A DNA stretch of 64,000 nt, taken from Brevibacterium zhoupengii. GTDB taxonomy: Bacteria; Actinomycetota; Actinomycetes; Actinomycetales; Brevibacteriaceae. A program made the position numbers and the translations under genes. Below, piece after piece: positions 8,165 through 18,903 of the stretch. The notes beneath the pieces were generated by a model. The model saw nothing but the letters and a program-made list of their open reading frames with translations. It was not told the DNA's origin and did not search any database. The stretch covers positions 2,666,001 through 2,730,000 of the forward strand of contig NZ_CP088298.1 in NCBI RefSeq assembly GCF_021117425.1. Reading direction: 5' to 3'. Position 1 is the stretch's first letter, and each line of letters opens with the position of its first letter.

Positions 8165-9736
8165 TCACTTCTTTCTCTTTCTGGCAAGTACGGCGAACGA
8201 TGATCTCACTCGGTCTTTGTGCACCTTGATCGCGGCCCGGGCTCCGTCCTCGGTTCTGGCGAAGGACAGTATCACCCCGACCGCGAGCAGGGACGCGACG
8301 ATGGAGGATCCGCCGTAGGACACGAAGGGCAGGGGCAGGCCGATGACCGGCAGAAGCCCGGTCACGACAGCGATGTTGATTGCGGCTTGGCCGATCAGCC
8401 AGGCGAAGAGTCCGGCCGTGGTGATCTGGATGAATCTGGACTTCGAGCGCAGAATCACCCGAATCATTCCGCAGGCCAGTGCCACGAACATCAGAATCAC
8501 GGCCAACGAGCCGAGCAGGCCGAGCTCCTCACCGATGATGGCGAAGATGAAGTCGTTGTGAGCTTCGGGAAGCCAGGACCATTTCTCTCGACTGGCCCCG
8601 AGCCCCACTCCCAGCCAGCCGCCCGAGGCCAACGAGAACAGTCCGTGGTTGGACTGCCAGGCCTGGCCGGTGATGTCGGAGGCAGTCTGATCGGCGTGGC
8701 CGGTGAGTGCCGCGGTGATGCGGTTGAGTCGGTTCTCCGAACTGAAGACGAAGAACGCGGCAACAGCACCCAAACCGCCGAAGAGCAGGAGGAAGTACTT
8801 CCATGGGAAGAAGCCGATGAACAGACACACGAGGGCCATGGCCATGAGCACCAGTGCCGTGCCGAGGTCGTTGCCGCCGACGACGAGGCCGATTGCGAGG
8901 ACGATGCCCGGGACGACGGGGATCATGGCGTGGCCGAAGGTCGTCATCTTTCCGTATTTGCTGGCCAGCACGGCTCCCAACCACACGGCCAGGGCGATCT
9001 TGAGGAATTCCGAGGGCTGGAGTTGGAAGCCGCCGAACTGGATCCAGTTGGCGTTGCCCTTCGTCGACTTGCCGAGTCCGGGGATGAAGACGGAGGCCTG
9101 CATGACAACGCCGAGCAGCAGCGCTCCCCATGACAGCTTCCGCCAGACGTGCACCGGGAAGAACGAGGCCGCGACCATGAGGATGGCGCCCAACGCGACG
9201 AACCCTGCCTGCTTGTTGAAGTAGGCGAAGGACGATCCCTCTCCCCCGTCGTAGGAGGTGATCGAGGACGCAGAGAGGACCATGACGAGTCCGAGAGACG
9301 TCAGCGCGAGGACCGAGACGAGAATCAGATAGTAGGTCGTGAGCGGGTAGGCGGAGACTCGACCGAACTCACGGCGCACAGACGACAGCATCGTCCGTAC
9401 GGCACTTGTCGTCGGCCGACTCTTGGGATCGGTCGTCTGTGCGCTGCGGGCGCTCGTCGACTGCTTGTCAGTCCGTGAGGCTCCGGCTCCAGAGGTCTTC
9501 TTCGGCGCTCGCTTCTTGGCTGCCTGCTTCTTCTCAGCGGACTGCGTCGGGGCAGACATCTTCGCTGTCGGCTTCTGCGACGTCTGAGTCGTCTGCTGTG
9601 CGCGAGGCTTCGACTGCGACGGCGGCTTCTGCTGGGACCGCGGCTTCCGCTGCGGCTGAGACTTCTGCTGTGACTGCGGTTTCACGGCCTGTGGCTTGCG
9701 CTTGGCGTGCGGCTTCGCGGTTGTCTGCCGTCCCAT
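8165..9736 (-). CDS. ftsW: FtsW, septal SEDS glycosyltransferase, long basic N-terminus
   Basis: SEDS-family peptidoglycan polymerase that works with FtsI at the septum. The membrane core starts near residue 132 and includes the family motifs IQFGGFQLQPSEFLK and PLPFVSYGGSSI. The 523-residue protein is long because of a roughly 130-residue N-terminal extension rich in Lys, Gln, Pro and Ser (repeated QKP/QSKP units). Other actinobacterial FtsW proteins have shorter cytoplasmic tails, so this may be a phosphorylation or partner-binding region. ATG 9736 sits by the murD stop (9738-9740). Confidence 0.95.
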   Translation of the reverse strand: MGRQTTAKPHAKRKPQAVKPQSQQKSQPQRKPRSQQKPPSQSKPRAQQTTQTSQKPTAKMSAPTQSAEKKQAAKKRAPKKTSGAGASRTDKQSTSARSAQTTDPKSRPTTSAVRTMLSSVRREFGRVSAYPLTTYYLILVSVLALTSLGLVMVLSASSITSYDGGEGSSFAYFNKQAGFVALGAILMVAASFFPVHVWRKLSWGALLLGVVMQASVFIPGLGKSTKGNANWIQFGGFQLQPSEFLKIALAVWLGAVLASKYGKMTTFGHAMIPVVPGIVLAIGLVVGGNDLGTALVLMAMALVCLFIGFFPWKYFLLLFGGLGAVAAFFVFSSENRLNRITAALTGHADQTASDITGQAWQSNHGLFSLASGGWLGVGLGASREKWSWLPEAHNDFIFAIIGEELGLLGSLAVILMFVALACGMIRVILRSKSRFIQITTAGLFAWLIGQAAINIAVVTGLLPVIGLPLPFVSYGGSSIVASLLAVGVILSFARTEDGARAAIKVHKDRVRSSFAVLARKRKK

Positions 9737-9737
9737 C

Positions 9738-11273
9738 TCAGCTCCCCAGGTGTGCGTGGACAGCCTGAGTGAAGAGTTCACCTCGAGTGTTGTAGTTGAG
9801 GAATTGGTCCATACTTGCTGCAGCAGGAGCCAACAGGACGGTGTCACCGGAGGTGGCGATGCCCGCAGCGGCTTCCACTGCGGCAGCGACCACGGCTTCG
9901 CCACGACGTCGCGGCACGCCCGAGTCCACGGCGAGTGCGGGTTCGATCCGGATCACGTCGAGTTCGGGAACCGTCGCCGCAATGGCATCGCGGAAGGCTG
10001 AGTCGTCGGAACCGATGAGGACCAGTGCACGCAGTCGGTGCCCGTGCTCGGCGAACAGCGAGGTGAAGTCCGCCCCCTTGGGCAGTCCCCCGGCGATCCA
10101 GACGATCGGGTCGAAGCTGCCCAGCGAAGCATTGGCTGCGTGAGTGTTCGTCGCCTTCGAATCATCGACCCAGGTGATCCCGTTGCTCTCTGCGACGGTG
10201 ACCATCCGGTGGGCTCCGAGCGAATGGTTCTTCAGTCCCTCCGAGATCGCCTGTCCGGGTACTCCGATGCTCCGTGCCAGGGCCGCTGCCGCAAGTGCGT
10301 TCGCAACTTGGTGGTCTGCAGGGGCACGTCCGGGAACTCCAGTCGCCGCGGCGACATCGTCCAAGGAGGCGAGCTCGGCGGCCGAGGAGTAGCGCTGTGG
10401 GATGAAGGCACGATCGACGAGGATGTCTTCGACGACGCCCAGCTCTCCCGGACGCGGAATGCCGGTGGTGAAGCCGACGGCCTTAGCGCCCTCGACGACG
10501 TCGGCCTCTTCGACCATGTGCAGGGTCGCCTCGTCGGCGACGTTGTAGATGCACGCGGTCTTCGCCTGGTGGTAGATCTTGGCCTTCGCAGCCTCGTAGG
10601 CGTCGGCGCTGCCGTGCCAGTCCAGATGATCGGGGGCGATATTGAGCACGGCCGCGGCATCGGCGCTCAGCGAATACTGCCAGTGGAGCTGGAAGCTCGA
10701 GAGTTCGATCGCCAGGACCTCAAGGCCCGGTTCGAGGACGGCCTCGAGCAGCGGTGCACCGATGTTTCCGCACGCCTTGGCCTTCATACCGTTGGCCAAG
10801 AGCATCGATTCGAGCATCGTCGTGGTCGTGGTCTTGCCGTTGGTGCCGGTGATGGCCAACCAGGCGGCGTCGTTGGTGCCACGGATGCGCCATGCCAACT
10901 CGACTTCGCCGATCACGGGCACGCCCGCCTCGGCGGCGGCCAGAAGCAAGGGGTGGTCGGGCCGCCACCCCGGGGATGTCACGACCAGGTCGAGAGCCTC
11001 CTCGGGCAGTGCGGTGACGTGCTGCTCACCGCGGCGGATGTCGACGTCGAAGACCTCGAGGATCTGGACCTTCTCGCTGACGTCGGCATGCTCATCACCG
11101 TCGACGACGATGACATCTGCGCCACGTTCGCCGAGGTGGACCGCCGCGGGGAATCCCGTCACACCGAGACCGGTGACAAGGATCCGCAGGCCGTCCAATG
11201 AGGAGCTCGGCCCTTCGAGTGCGGCCGGGATCGCGTCGGCGTTCGGATAGTCCGTGCGGGGATTCTCAGCCAA
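9738..11273 (-). CDS. murD: UDP-N-acetylmuramoylalanine--D-glutamate ligase
   Basis: Second Mur ligase, adding D-Glu. Motifs are the N-terminal Rossmann region [15 protein letters not shown], the P-loop [11 protein letters not shown], and [12 protein letters not shown]. It has about 511 residues. The start is uncertain: TTG 11273 overlaps the end of mraY by 8 bases and no ATG is available in the first 30 codons; a TTG about 26 codons later, just before the Rossmann motif, is the other option. Overlaps on both sides show tight operon packing. Confidence 0.93.
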   Translation of the reverse strand: MAENPRTDYPNADAIPAALEGPSSSLDGLRILVTGLGVTGFPAAVHLGERGADVIVVDGDEHADVSEKVQILEVFDVDIRRGEQHVTALPEEALDLVVTSPGWRPDHPLLLAAAEAGVPVIGEVELAWRIRGTNDAAWLAITGTNGKTTTTTMLESMLLANGMKAKACGNIGAPLLEAVLEPGLEVLAIELSSFQLHWQYSLSADAAAVLNIAPDHLDWHGSADAYEAAKAKIYHQAKTACIYNVADEATLHMVEEADVVEGAKAVGFTTGIPRPGELGVVEDILVDRAFIPQRYSSAAELASLDDVAAATGVPGRAPADHQVANALAAAALARSIGVPGQAISEGLKNHSLGAHRMVTVAESNGITWVDDSKATNTHAANASLGSFDPIVWIAGGLPKGADFTSLFAEHGHRLRALVLIGSDDSAFRDAIAATVPELDVIRIEPALAVDSGVPRRRGEAVVAAAVEAAAGIATSGDTVLLAPAAASMDQFLNYNTRGELFTQAVHAHLGS

Positions 11274-12354
11274 CGCGAGACACCCATTCGGCGTAGAAGA
11301 GGCAGATTCCGGCGATGACGAAGAGCGCTGCGATGATCCAGAACCGGACCACGATGGTGACTTCGGCCCATCCCTTGAGTTCGAAGTGATGTTGGAGCGG
11401 TGCCATTCGGAACACGCGTTTTCCGGTGGTCTTGAACGACACGACCTGGATGATCACGGAGAGGGTGATGATGACGAAGAGTCCGCCGAGGACGACGAGC
11501 AGAAGTTCGGTCCGCGACATGATCGCGAGACCGGCGATTGCGCCGCCGATGGCCAGGGAACCGGTGTCGCCCATGAAGATCTTCGCCGGGGAGGTGTTGA
11601 ACCACAGGAAGCCGAAGCAGGCAGCTGCCATGGCGCCGGCGACCATCGCGAGGTCACGCGGGTCGCGCATGTAGTAGCAGGCGTTGGTGGCGTCCGTCAT
11701 CAGGTTGCAGTTCTGTGTCGACTGCCAGGTGCCGATGACGACGTAGGCGGCGAAGACGACCACCGAGGCGCCGGCTGCCAGACCGTCGAGGCCGTCGGTG
11801 AGGTTCACTGCGTTGGACACCGCGGTGACGATGAGGTTGGCCCAGATGACGAAGAGGATGAGGCCGAGGACTGCGGACCCGAAGGCCAGGTCGAGGTTGG
11901 TGTCGCGGATGAACGACACCTTCGTCGATGCTGGCGTCTCTCCGAACGAGTTCGGGAACTGCAGTGCCAGAACTGCGAAGGAGATTCCGACGAAGGCCTG
12001 GCCGAGCAGCTTCGGCACCGGACGCAGCCCCAGTGAGCGCTGCTTCTTGATCTTGATGAAGTCGTCGAGGAAGCCGACTACGCCGAGCCCGGCGGCAAGC
12101 CAGAGGACGAGGAGTCCGGAGGCCGTCGGGACCGACCCGGTGAACAGGTGCCCGAGAAGGTAGGCGAGGATGGCGGCACCGATGATGACGACGCCGCCCA
12201 TGGTCGGTGTGCCGCGCTTCGTGGCATGCGACGTCGGACCGTCATCACGGACGAACTGGCCGTAGCCTCGTTTGACGAGAACACGGATGAACAGCGGTGT
12301 GCCGACCAGCGCGAAGATCAGTGCCAGACAGGCGGCAAGCAGTACGGCGATCAT
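11266..12354 (-). CDS. mraY: Phospho-N-acetylmuramoyl-pentapeptide transferase
   Basis: Integral membrane enzyme that makes lipid I from UDP-MurNAc-pentapeptide and undecaprenyl phosphate. The 362 residues span the membrane about ten times and carry [41 protein letters not shown] and [11 protein letters not shown], all catalytic or Mg-binding signatures. ATG 12354 overlaps the murF stop by four bases (ATGA). Confidence 0.97.
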   Translation of the reverse strand: MIAVLLAACLALIFALVGTPLFIRVLVKRGYGQFVRDDGPTSHATKRGTPTMGGVVIIGAAILAYLLGHLFTGSVPTASGLLVLWLAAGLGVVGFLDDFIKIKKQRSLGLRPVPKLLGQAFVGISFAVLALQFPNSFGETPASTKVSFIRDTNLDLAFGSAVLGLILFVIWANLIVTAVSNAVNLTDGLDGLAAGASVVVFAAYVVIGTWQSTQNCNLMTDATNACYYMRDPRDLAMVAGAMAAACFGFLWFNTSPAKIFMGDTGSLAIGGAIAGLAIMSRTELLLVVLGGLFVIITLSVIIQVVSFKTTGKRVFRMAPLQHHFELKGWAEVTIVVRFWIIAALFVIAGICLFYAEWVSRVG

Positions 12355-13817
12355 TGGCCCCCCGATACACCGGCGATTTCATCTCCAAGATAGCGCAGAC
12401 CGGCATCTCTGGAGGATTTGAACAAGACGATGTCTCCTGGCGCCAGTTCCGCGCTGAGGAGGTCTTTGGCCTCAGCAGCGGTGGGGACCCAGGCAGCTTC
12501 GTTGCCCCATGAACCTTCCAGGTTCGCGGCATTGAAGATGGGTTTCGCTCCGTCGCCGACGACGATGGTGCGAGTGATGTTGAGTCGCACGACGAGTTCT
12601 CCGATGTCGGAGTGGGCGGAGATCGATTCCTCGCCGAGTTCGAGCATTTCGCCGAGGACTGCGAAGGTCCGCCGTGGTCGGCTCTCCTCGTCGCCGCGGC
12701 CCATCGATGCCAGCGTCTTCAACGAGGCCCGCATTGATTCGGGGTTCGCGTTATAGGCGTCGTTGAGCACGGTCACACCGGACGGGGAGTCGATGAGCTC
12801 CATCCTCCACCGGCTCGCGGCCGAGGAGGTGGAGAGTGTGGTCACGATGGACTTCACGCCCACTCCACAGGCATGGGCGATGGCAGCCGAGGCCAGTGCG
12901 TTGCCGACATGGTGTTCGCCGATCAGGGCCAGGCGCACGTCCTGCGGCTCTTCGCCGGGCAGGTTCAGTGAGAAGGTGGCGTGTCCCGAGGCGTCGGTGG
13001 TGACACCAGTTCCGCGCACGACCGAGTCCTCGTCCGCGACCCATTCGGGCAGTGACTCACGCTGTGAGAACCACAGGGTGCTGACATCGGGTGAGAGGAC
13101 CTCGCGCATCCCGGCCACTCGTGAGTCATCGGCGTTGAGGATCGCGACGGATCCTGCTGTCAGGGACTCGACGAGTTCGGCCTTGGCCCGTGCGGTGTTC
13201 TCGATCGAGCCGAACACGCCGGAGTGGGCTGTGCCGACTGCGAGTTCGACCGCGATATCGGGGCGGACCAGGCTCGTGAGGTAGGCGAGGTTGCCGATGG
13301 AACGGGCACCCATCTCGAGGACGAGGAAGCGAGTGGTCTCCCCTGCCCGCAGCGCGGTCAATGGCACGCCGACCTCGTTGTTGTATGAGTTGGGCGGCCA
13401 TACCGTCTCGTCCTCGCCGGCGAGTAAGTCGGCGGCGAGATCCTTCACCGTCGTCTTGCCGACCGAGCCGGTGATCGCGATGACCGTGATCTCACCGGCC
13501 TCACGCAGCGATTCGATATTGCACTTGGCCAACTGGCCCAGCGCCTCCGTGGCATCGGAGACGAGGACGGTGGGCAGCGTCGCATCGTCAAGGGTGGGGA
13601 CGGATTCGCCGATGATCAGCGCTGCGCCGGCCTCGACGGCGGCCGCTGCGAATTCGATGCCGTCGAAGGATTCACCTCGGCGGGCAACGTAGATATCGCC
13701 GGGTCCGACTTCTCTCGAATCGGTTACCACTCCGGCGGACAATTTGGTCTCGGGGTCAACGCCGTACAACTCGCCGGAGACGGCGGTTGCTATTTCGGCT
13801 GCACTCAGTCGCTTCAT
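12351..13817 (-). CDS. murF: UDP-MurNAc-tripeptide--D-Ala-D-Ala ligase
   Basis: Adds D-Ala-D-Ala to complete the UDP-MurNAc-pentapeptide. The 488-residue product has the P-loop [24 protein letters not shown] and [13 protein letters not shown]. Start ATG 13817 overlaps the murE stop region (TGATATG); an upstream GTG-type extension of 12 residues lacks family similarity. It is coupled to mraY by an ATGA overlap. Confidence 0.96.
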   Translation of the reverse strand: MKRLSAAEIATAVSGELYGVDPETKLSAGVVTDSREVGPGDIYVARRGESFDGIEFAAAAVEAGAALIIGESVPTLDDATLPTVLVSDATEALGQLAKCNIESLREAGEITVIAITGSVGKTTVKDLAADLLAGEDETVWPPNSYNNEVGVPLTALRAGETTRFLVLEMGARSIGNLAYLTSLVRPDIAVELAVGTAHSGVFGSIENTARAKAELVESLTAGSVAILNADDSRVAGMREVLSPDVSTLWFSQRESLPEWVADEDSVVRGTGVTTDASGHATFSLNLPGEEPQDVRLALIGEHHVGNALASAAIAHACGVGVKSIVTTLSTSSAASRWRMELIDSPSGVTVLNDAYNANPESMRASLKTLASMGRGDEESRPRRTFAVLGEMLELGEESISAHSDIGELVVRLNITRTIVVGDGAKPIFNAANLEGSWGNEAAWVPTAAEAKDLLSAELAPGDIVLFKSSRDAGLRYLGDEIAGVSGGQ

Positions 13818-13818
13818 A

Positions 13819-15381
13819 TCAACTGTGAACTTTACCTGTTTGTGCGCCGCCAAGTCGCGTGCACAGCGCTGAGCGTGTCCTCGATCTGTCGTCGAAGTCG
13901 GTCACGACGCCGCCGGCGGACTGTCCGGTTTCGTGGCCCTTCCCTGCAATGAGCACGGTTGTGGAGGCCTCAGCGGCGGCAATCGCCTCGTCGATGGCGG
14001 ACCCCCTCTCGGCAACTTCAATGACTTTCTTCACACGCGCGCGTCCGCTTGAGATCTCTGCATCGATGCCCTCTCGGATGGCGGCCCGAATAGAGTTCGG
14101 ATCCTCGGTGCGCGGATTGTCATCGGTGAGGACGATCACGTCTGCCCCGCGAGCGGCAGCCTGGCCCATCCCATATCGCTTCCCCCTGTCACGGTCACCG
14201 CCTGCGCCGAAGACGATGACGAGTTCCTCGCTGTCGGCATGAAGCGAGGTCAGGGCCTTCTCGATCGCATCGGGTGTGTGGGAGTAGTCGACGATCGCAC
14301 GGGGCAGGTGTTCCGGATGCGTCTGGCCTTCGGCGCGCGGGCCGCTGACATCGATGATCTCCATCCGGCCTGGGACTGAGGCACTGAAGGTGCGTCCGAT
14401 CGCATTGAGATCCGAGACGGCGATTCCGGCCTCCAGCAGCATCGCCGCGGCCAGCGCGGTGTTCGTGACGTTGAAGTCCCCCGGCAGCGGAGAGCGCAGG
14501 GCGATGGTCTCGTCTGCGGATCCGCCGAGGTGGAGGATGAACTCGGATTCGCCTGGGGTATGTTCAATCCGCAGTTCGCTGCGGTCGTCTCGCCCCAGCG
14601 TGCGCACCGGCACCTGAGCGGCTTCGACCATCTTCTCGCCCCACCTGTCCTCGACGACGATGACAGCGGCATCGGAGAAGGTTCGAGTGAACAGCTGGGC
14701 CTTGACGTCGAAGTACTCGTCCATGGAGTTGTGGAAGTCGAGATGGTCCTGGGACAGGTTCGTGAAACCCGAGACCGCGAAGTGGGCCCCGTCGACCCGG
14801 TGCTGGCTCAGCGCATGCGAGGACACCTCCATGGCACAGGTGTCGACGTCAGCGGCGCGCATCTTCGCAAACAGGGCATGCAGCTCGGGAGCTTCAGGGG
14901 TCGTACGCACACTCGGTTCGGTGACGCCGGCGATGAGCGTCGCCACAGTGCCGATGACTCCGGTGCGGTGTCCGAGGGCTTCAAGCATCCCGTCGACGAG
15001 GTAGGTCGTCGTCGTCTTCCCATTGGTTCCGGTCACACCGATCAGCTGTGGAGACACCGAAGTGCCGTACACGGCGGCCGAGACGAAGCCCAGGACCGAC
15101 CGGGGGTGTTCCACGATCAGCCCGGTCACCTCGGCGAGGGTCTGCGGATCAACGGCCGCGGAGATCATGTCCCAACCGGCGGCATCGGTGAGGACCGCGG
15201 TGATTCCGCGCTCGATGAGATCCGGTGCGAACTTCGCTCCGTGGACATTGGCACCCGGCAGCGCTGCGTACAGCTGGCCCGGGGATACGGTGCGCGAATC
15301 GTGGGAGACTCCCCCGACCTCGCGGTCAGGATCTCCGTGGACGGTTCCAGGGGCTGCCGGCAGCAGCTGTGAGATACGCAT
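13819..15381 (-). CDS. murE: UDP-MurNAc-tripeptide synthetase, meso-DAP type
   Basis: Adds the third stem residue. The P-loop [12 protein letters not shown] lies at about residues 115-126 and the substrate-binding SQDHLDFH follows. Near residue 420 the motif DDNPRTEDP is the meso-diaminopimelate-type signature (Arg after DNP), whereas L-lysine enzymes differ here; this predicts A1-gamma meso-DAP peptidoglycan. ATG 15381 is used because it overlaps the ftsI stop (TAATG); a start three codons upstream is possible. It has 520 residues. Confidence 0.95.
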   Translation of the reverse strand: MRISQLLPAAPGTVHGDPDREVGGVSHDSRTVSPGQLYAALPGANVHGAKFAPDLIERGITAVLTDAAGWDMISAAVDPQTLAEVTGLIVEHPRSVLGFVSAAVYGTSVSPQLIGVTGTNGKTTTTYLVDGMLEALGHRTGVIGTVATLIAGVTEPSVRTTPEAPELHALFAKMRAADVDTCAMEVSSHALSQHRVDGAHFAVSGFTNLSQDHLDFHNSMDEYFDVKAQLFTRTFSDAAVIVVEDRWGEKMVEAAQVPVRTLGRDDRSELRIEHTPGESEFILHLGGSADETIALRSPLPGDFNVTNTALAAAMLLEAGIAVSDLNAIGRTFSASVPGRMEIIDVSGPRAEGQTHPEHLPRAIVDYSHTPDAIEKALTSLHADSEELVIVFGAGGDRDRGKRYGMGQAAARGADVIVLTDDNPRTEDPNSIRAAIREGIDAEISSGRARVKKVIEVAERGSAIDEAIAAAEASTTVLIAGKGHETGQSAGGVVTDFDDRSRTRSALCTRLGGAQTGKVHS

Positions 15382-17162
15382 TATTTCCATTCTCGAGCGG
15401 GTAGCTGGGGATCCTCGGTCGATGGAGGGATCTTGAGGTGACGCATGGTGAAGCCGGCGACATCGGAGAACACCGGGGCCGCGGCGCTTCCACCGTAATA
15501 GCCGTTTCGGGGCCGCTGCAACGTCACCGAGATCGCGATCTGCGGGTCCTCGGCGGGGAGGACGCCGACGAACGATGCTGTGTAGCCGTCGTAGCCGCCG
15601 CCTTCGGCTGCCGGAGCCTGCGCGGTTCCTGTCTTTCCCGCCACCCGGTAGCCGGAGACCTGCGCCGATTTGCCGGTGCCCTTGGCGACGACGCCTTCGA
15701 GCATGGACAGTGTCTGGTCAGCGGCCTTCTTGCTGATGACCCGCTCGGGTTCACCTGCCGGGTTCGGGATCGTCTTCCCCGAGGGAGAGACCGTTCCATC
15801 GACGAGCGTCGAGGGCACGTGCACCCCGCCGTTGGCGATGGTGGCGATGACATCGGTGGTCTGGACAGCGTTCGCGGCCACACCCTGGCCGAACATCACC
15901 GTGTATTTGGTGCGCCCGTCCCACTCCTTGTAGGGGTGGAGGATGCCTGAGGTCTGTGCAGGGAACTTGACGCCTGTCGGCGTACCGAAGCCGAACTTCT
16001 TCAGGTAGCCGTAACGCTGCTCTTCTGAGAGCGCATTCCCGGCCAGAATGGTGCCGGTGTTCGACGATTCGGAGAGGATCCCGGCGAAGGTGAGCTTCTC
16101 ATCTGGGTGCGGGTGGGAGTCACGGAACTCTTCGTCGTTGGGTGCCTTCCACTTATCGGGCACCGTGAATTCCTGCTCCGGAGTCACCAGTCCCAGGTCG
16201 AGCAGGGCGGCGGCCGTAACCATTTTGGCCGTCGAACCGGGCTCGAAGACATCGGTGAAGATGCGAGACCCACGGTCCTCTCCGTCGACCTTGCCCGGTG
16301 AGTTCGGATCGACGCTGGGGGCATCAGCCGCGGTGAGGATCTTGCCGGTTTTGATGTCCTTGATCACGATCGACGCGGATTCTGCCTCGTGCTTCTTGCG
16401 CTGTTCCTCGATCGCCTGCTGGGCGTAGTACTGCAGGGCCGGGTCGATCGTCGTCTGCAGACCTTCTCCGTCGACGGCGGCACGGGTGTTGTTGTCCCCG
16501 AGTGGGATGATCTCACCGCGCGCACCGCGCTCGTACTGCTGCTGACCGTCGCGTCCGCTCAGCTGTTCGTTGTAGGCCATCTCAAGCCCAGCCTGAGGCT
16601 GGCCGTCCGAGCTGAGGAAGCCCACGAGGTTCCCGGCCACCGCGCCGGACGGATAGGAGCGCACTGCGTACTCCTCAGCGGAGAGACCGAGGATATTGAG
16701 ATCCTTGACCTCGCGCCAGGTCTCTGAGGTCAGTCCCTTCGCAACAGGGTTCCAGCGTTTGTCGCCTACCAGCTTGGGGTAGAGCAGACCGGGGTCGGTG
16801 TCGAGTGGAGCGGCCAGAGCCTCAGCAGCACCCCAAGCGCCGACCAGCTTTCCGTCCACCTTGTACTGCGCCACGTTCTGCTGGTCCACGACGAGCTGAT
16901 AGCGGGAGACGCTGTCGGCGAGAACTGTGCCATCGGCGGCCAGGATCTGTCCGCGCGAAGCCGGCAGGGTCTTGGTGACGAGCCGGTTGGAGAGAGCCTT
17001 CTCCGCCAGCTTCATCGAATCCATGCCCTGGATCGAGATCAGGCGCCCGGAGGTGACGAGGAGAACCAGGATGGACAGGCTCGCGATCAGCGCCATACGC
17101 AGGCGCAGATTCGGTTTGCCTCGTCCGCCTTTTTTCTTCACCCAAGTTGCTCGTGGGCCCAT
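15381..17162 (-). CDS. ftsI: FtsI / PBP3, septal transpeptidase
   Basis: Class B penicillin-binding protein that cross-links septal peptidoglycan. The 593 residues have one N-terminal membrane span (about 22-42), a dimerisation domain with ASRGQILAADG, and the transpeptidase motifs STAK (Ser310-Lys313), SSN (366-368) and KTGT (510-513). ATG 17162 is preceded by AAGGACAG. It works with FtsW (8165-9736) and lies next to ftsL. Confidence 0.96.
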   Translation of the reverse strand: MGPRATWVKKKGGRGKPNLRLRMALIASLSILVLLVTSGRLISIQGMDSMKLAEKALSNRLVTKTLPASRGQILAADGTVLADSVSRYQLVVDQQNVAQYKVDGKLVGAWGAAEALAAPLDTDPGLLYPKLVGDKRWNPVAKGLTSETWREVKDLNILGLSAEEYAVRSYPSGAVAGNLVGFLSSDGQPQAGLEMAYNEQLSGRDGQQQYERGARGEIIPLGDNNTRAAVDGEGLQTTIDPALQYYAQQAIEEQRKKHEAESASIVIKDIKTGKILTAADAPSVDPNSPGKVDGEDRGSRIFTDVFEPGSTAKMVTAAALLDLGLVTPEQEFTVPDKWKAPNDEEFRDSHPHPDEKLTFAGILSESSNTGTILAGNALSEEQRYGYLKKFGFGTPTGVKFPAQTSGILHPYKEWDGRTKYTVMFGQGVAANAVQTTDVIATIANGGVHVPSTLVDGTVSPSGKTIPNPAGEPERVISKKAADQTLSMLEGVVAKGTGKSAQVSGYRVAGKTGTAQAPAAEGGGYDGYTASFVGVLPAEDPQIAISVTLQRPRNGYYGGSAAAPVFSDVAGFTMRHLKIPPSTEDPQLPAREWK

Positions 17163-17211
17163 TGCACTGTCCTTGGTCCTTGCTGATCGGCGAATGGCTG
17201 TCGGACTCGCC

Positions 17212-17778
17212 TTATTTCGGAGTGTCCTGAGCCGGTGGGGCGATGTCCTTGCTGGGACTGCCGCCGACTACTGGCAGCTTCTCATCCGATCGTAGATTGG
17301 GACGGAGGTCTTCGCGGGTATTGGCACGCGGGCCGGGGACAACTGTCGGCTTCTTTTCTCCGCTGACGTCGATCGGAGGGGCGTCGATGATCTTCCCTGT
17401 CTTCGCATCGAGGAATTCGGGCGACGAGTCACGAACCAGCCCGAGCTCTTCGGCCGCAATGGAGATGTTCTGCGGTGACTCTCGGTAGGAGTTGTCTTCG
17501 ACCAGTCGGTCCTTCTGCTCGGCCAGCTGCTCCTTCTCGGAGTTGAGCTGGTCGATCTGATAGGAGGTGTGGGAGATGAAGATGTTGAGCAGCAGCACCG
17601 CGACGAGGGTCGCGACGAGGATCGCCACGCACAGCATCGAGAACGGCACTCGGGCCTTCGGCAGCTCGAACTTCAGCAGCTTCAGGCTCGGTGGTGTCAG
17701 CCGAGAGCTCGGCTCCCCTGCGACGCGGCTGCGCTCGGTGAGGTGCGGGCGGCGGACGGCGGCTTGGGCGTTGTTCAC
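17212..17778 (-). CDS. ftsL: FtsL-like division protein
   Basis: Small bitopic coiled-coil protein that, with FtsB/DivIC, activates FtsWI. The 188-residue product has a hydrophobic span (about residues 45-70, ending LLLNIFISH), a coiled coil (QIDQLNSEKEQLAEQKDRLVE) and a longer Pro/Lys-rich C-terminal tail. GTG 17778 overlaps the rsmH stop (GTGA) and has GGGAGG upstream. Sequence identity is weak in this family; the call rests on size, topology and its position between rsmH and ftsI. Confidence 0.85.
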   Translation of the reverse strand: MNNAQAAVRRPHLTERSRVAGEPSSRLTPPSLKLLKFELPKARVPFSMLCVAILVATLVAVLLLNIFISHTSYQIDQLNSEKEQLAEQKDRLVEDNSYRESPQNISIAAEELGLVRDSSPEFLDAKTGKIIDAPPIDVSGEKKPTVVPGPRANTREDLRPNLRSDEKLPVVGGSPSKDIAPPAQDTPK

Positions 17779-18737
17779 GATTGTGCCTCCCTGATCTTCT
17801 GTACTGCACGCAATCGCACGCTCTTGGCGCGAGGGTTTCTGTCTGCTTCGTCGCTGTCGGCCAGTTCCGCACCGCGGATGATCTCCGACAGCCACGGCTG
17901 GAGCTCTTCGGGAACGACCGGCATGTCCGGCGGCGCCGAGGTGGTGGTTCCGGCGCGGAAGATCTTCTTCACAATCGTGTCTTCAAGGGACTGGTAGGAC
18001 TCGATCACGGCTACTCCCCCGAGGTGCAGTGCCTGCAGCGCCTCCGGGAGCGCGGTCCGCAGCACTCCGAGTTCGTCGTTGACCTCGATGCGCAGAGCCT
18101 GGAATGTGCGTTTTGCCGGGTGGGACTTCTTCTTCGTCTGAGGAAGTACTCGACTGAGCATCGCTGCCAGCTGCTGCGAGGTCTCCCACGGTGTGGTCTC
18201 ACGATCGGTGACGATGATGTTCGCGATCCGGCCCGCCATCTTCTCTTCGCCGTATTCACGGAGGATGCGGCGGAGTTCGGCTTCGGAATAGGTGGCCAGC
18301 ACCTCGGCGGCGGTGAGGGACTGGGTACGGTCCATCCTCATGTCCAAGGGGGCCGGACGGGAGTAGGAGAACCCACGCTCGTCCTCGTCCAGCTGCAGGG
18401 AGGAGACGCCGAGGTCGAGGAGGATCGCGCTGATTCGTTCGACGCCGAGGTCGTCAAGGATCTCTGGGATCTCGTCATCGACGGCATGGACGATGTCGGT
18501 CCGGTCGGCGAAGGGTGCGAGCCGCTTCGTGGCGATGTCGATGGCCTGGGTGTCGCGATCGACTCCGATGAGGTGCACATCGGGGAAAGCGGTGAGAATG
18601 GCTTCCGAGTGTCCGCCCATTCCCAGGGTTCCGTCCACGACGATCGGCGCGTAGCCATTGTCCCTGGCGGACTGGACCCCGACTCCGATGAGCTCGACCA
18701 CGCGCTCCAAGAGGACCGGTACGTGCTGGTCGTTCAT
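17775..18737 (-). CDS. rsmH: 16S rRNA m4C1402 methyltransferase
   Basis: SAM-dependent N4-methylation of C1402 in the ribosomal P site. The 320 residues start MNDQHVPVLLERV and contain the SAM loop DGTLGMGGHSEAIL, LLDLGVSSLQLD and KRTFQALRIEVNDEL. ATG 18737 is chosen over a longer reading frame because the family begins exactly at HVPVLL and AAGGA is upstream. A 166-bp gap follows mraZ. Confidence 0.96.
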   Translation of the reverse strand: MNDQHVPVLLERVVELIGVGVQSARDNGYAPIVVDGTLGMGGHSEAILTAFPDVHLIGVDRDTQAIDIATKRLAPFADRTDIVHAVDDEIPEILDDLGVERISAILLDLGVSSLQLDEDERGFSYSRPAPLDMRMDRTQSLTAAEVLATYSEAELRRILREYGEEKMAGRIANIIVTDRETTPWETSQQLAAMLSRVLPQTKKKSHPAKRTFQALRIEVNDELGVLRTALPEALQALHLGGVAVIESYQSLEDTIVKKIFRAGTTTSAPPDMPVVPEELQPWLSEIIRGAELADSDEADRNPRAKSVRLRAVQKIREAQS

Positions 18738-18903
18738 AGGTGAGTCCTTCGTGGGTGGTGGTCGTGGGGGTGAAACGCTGGAGCCAGAACCTTGTCCGCC
18801 GCTGCCCTGGCACCGGGGAAGTGTGTCAGGACTGCCGAGCTTCGGAAACGGGGAAGTTCCCCGAAACTCGAACACGGCGGGCAAGGATCAAACCCGAGCA
18901 GAA

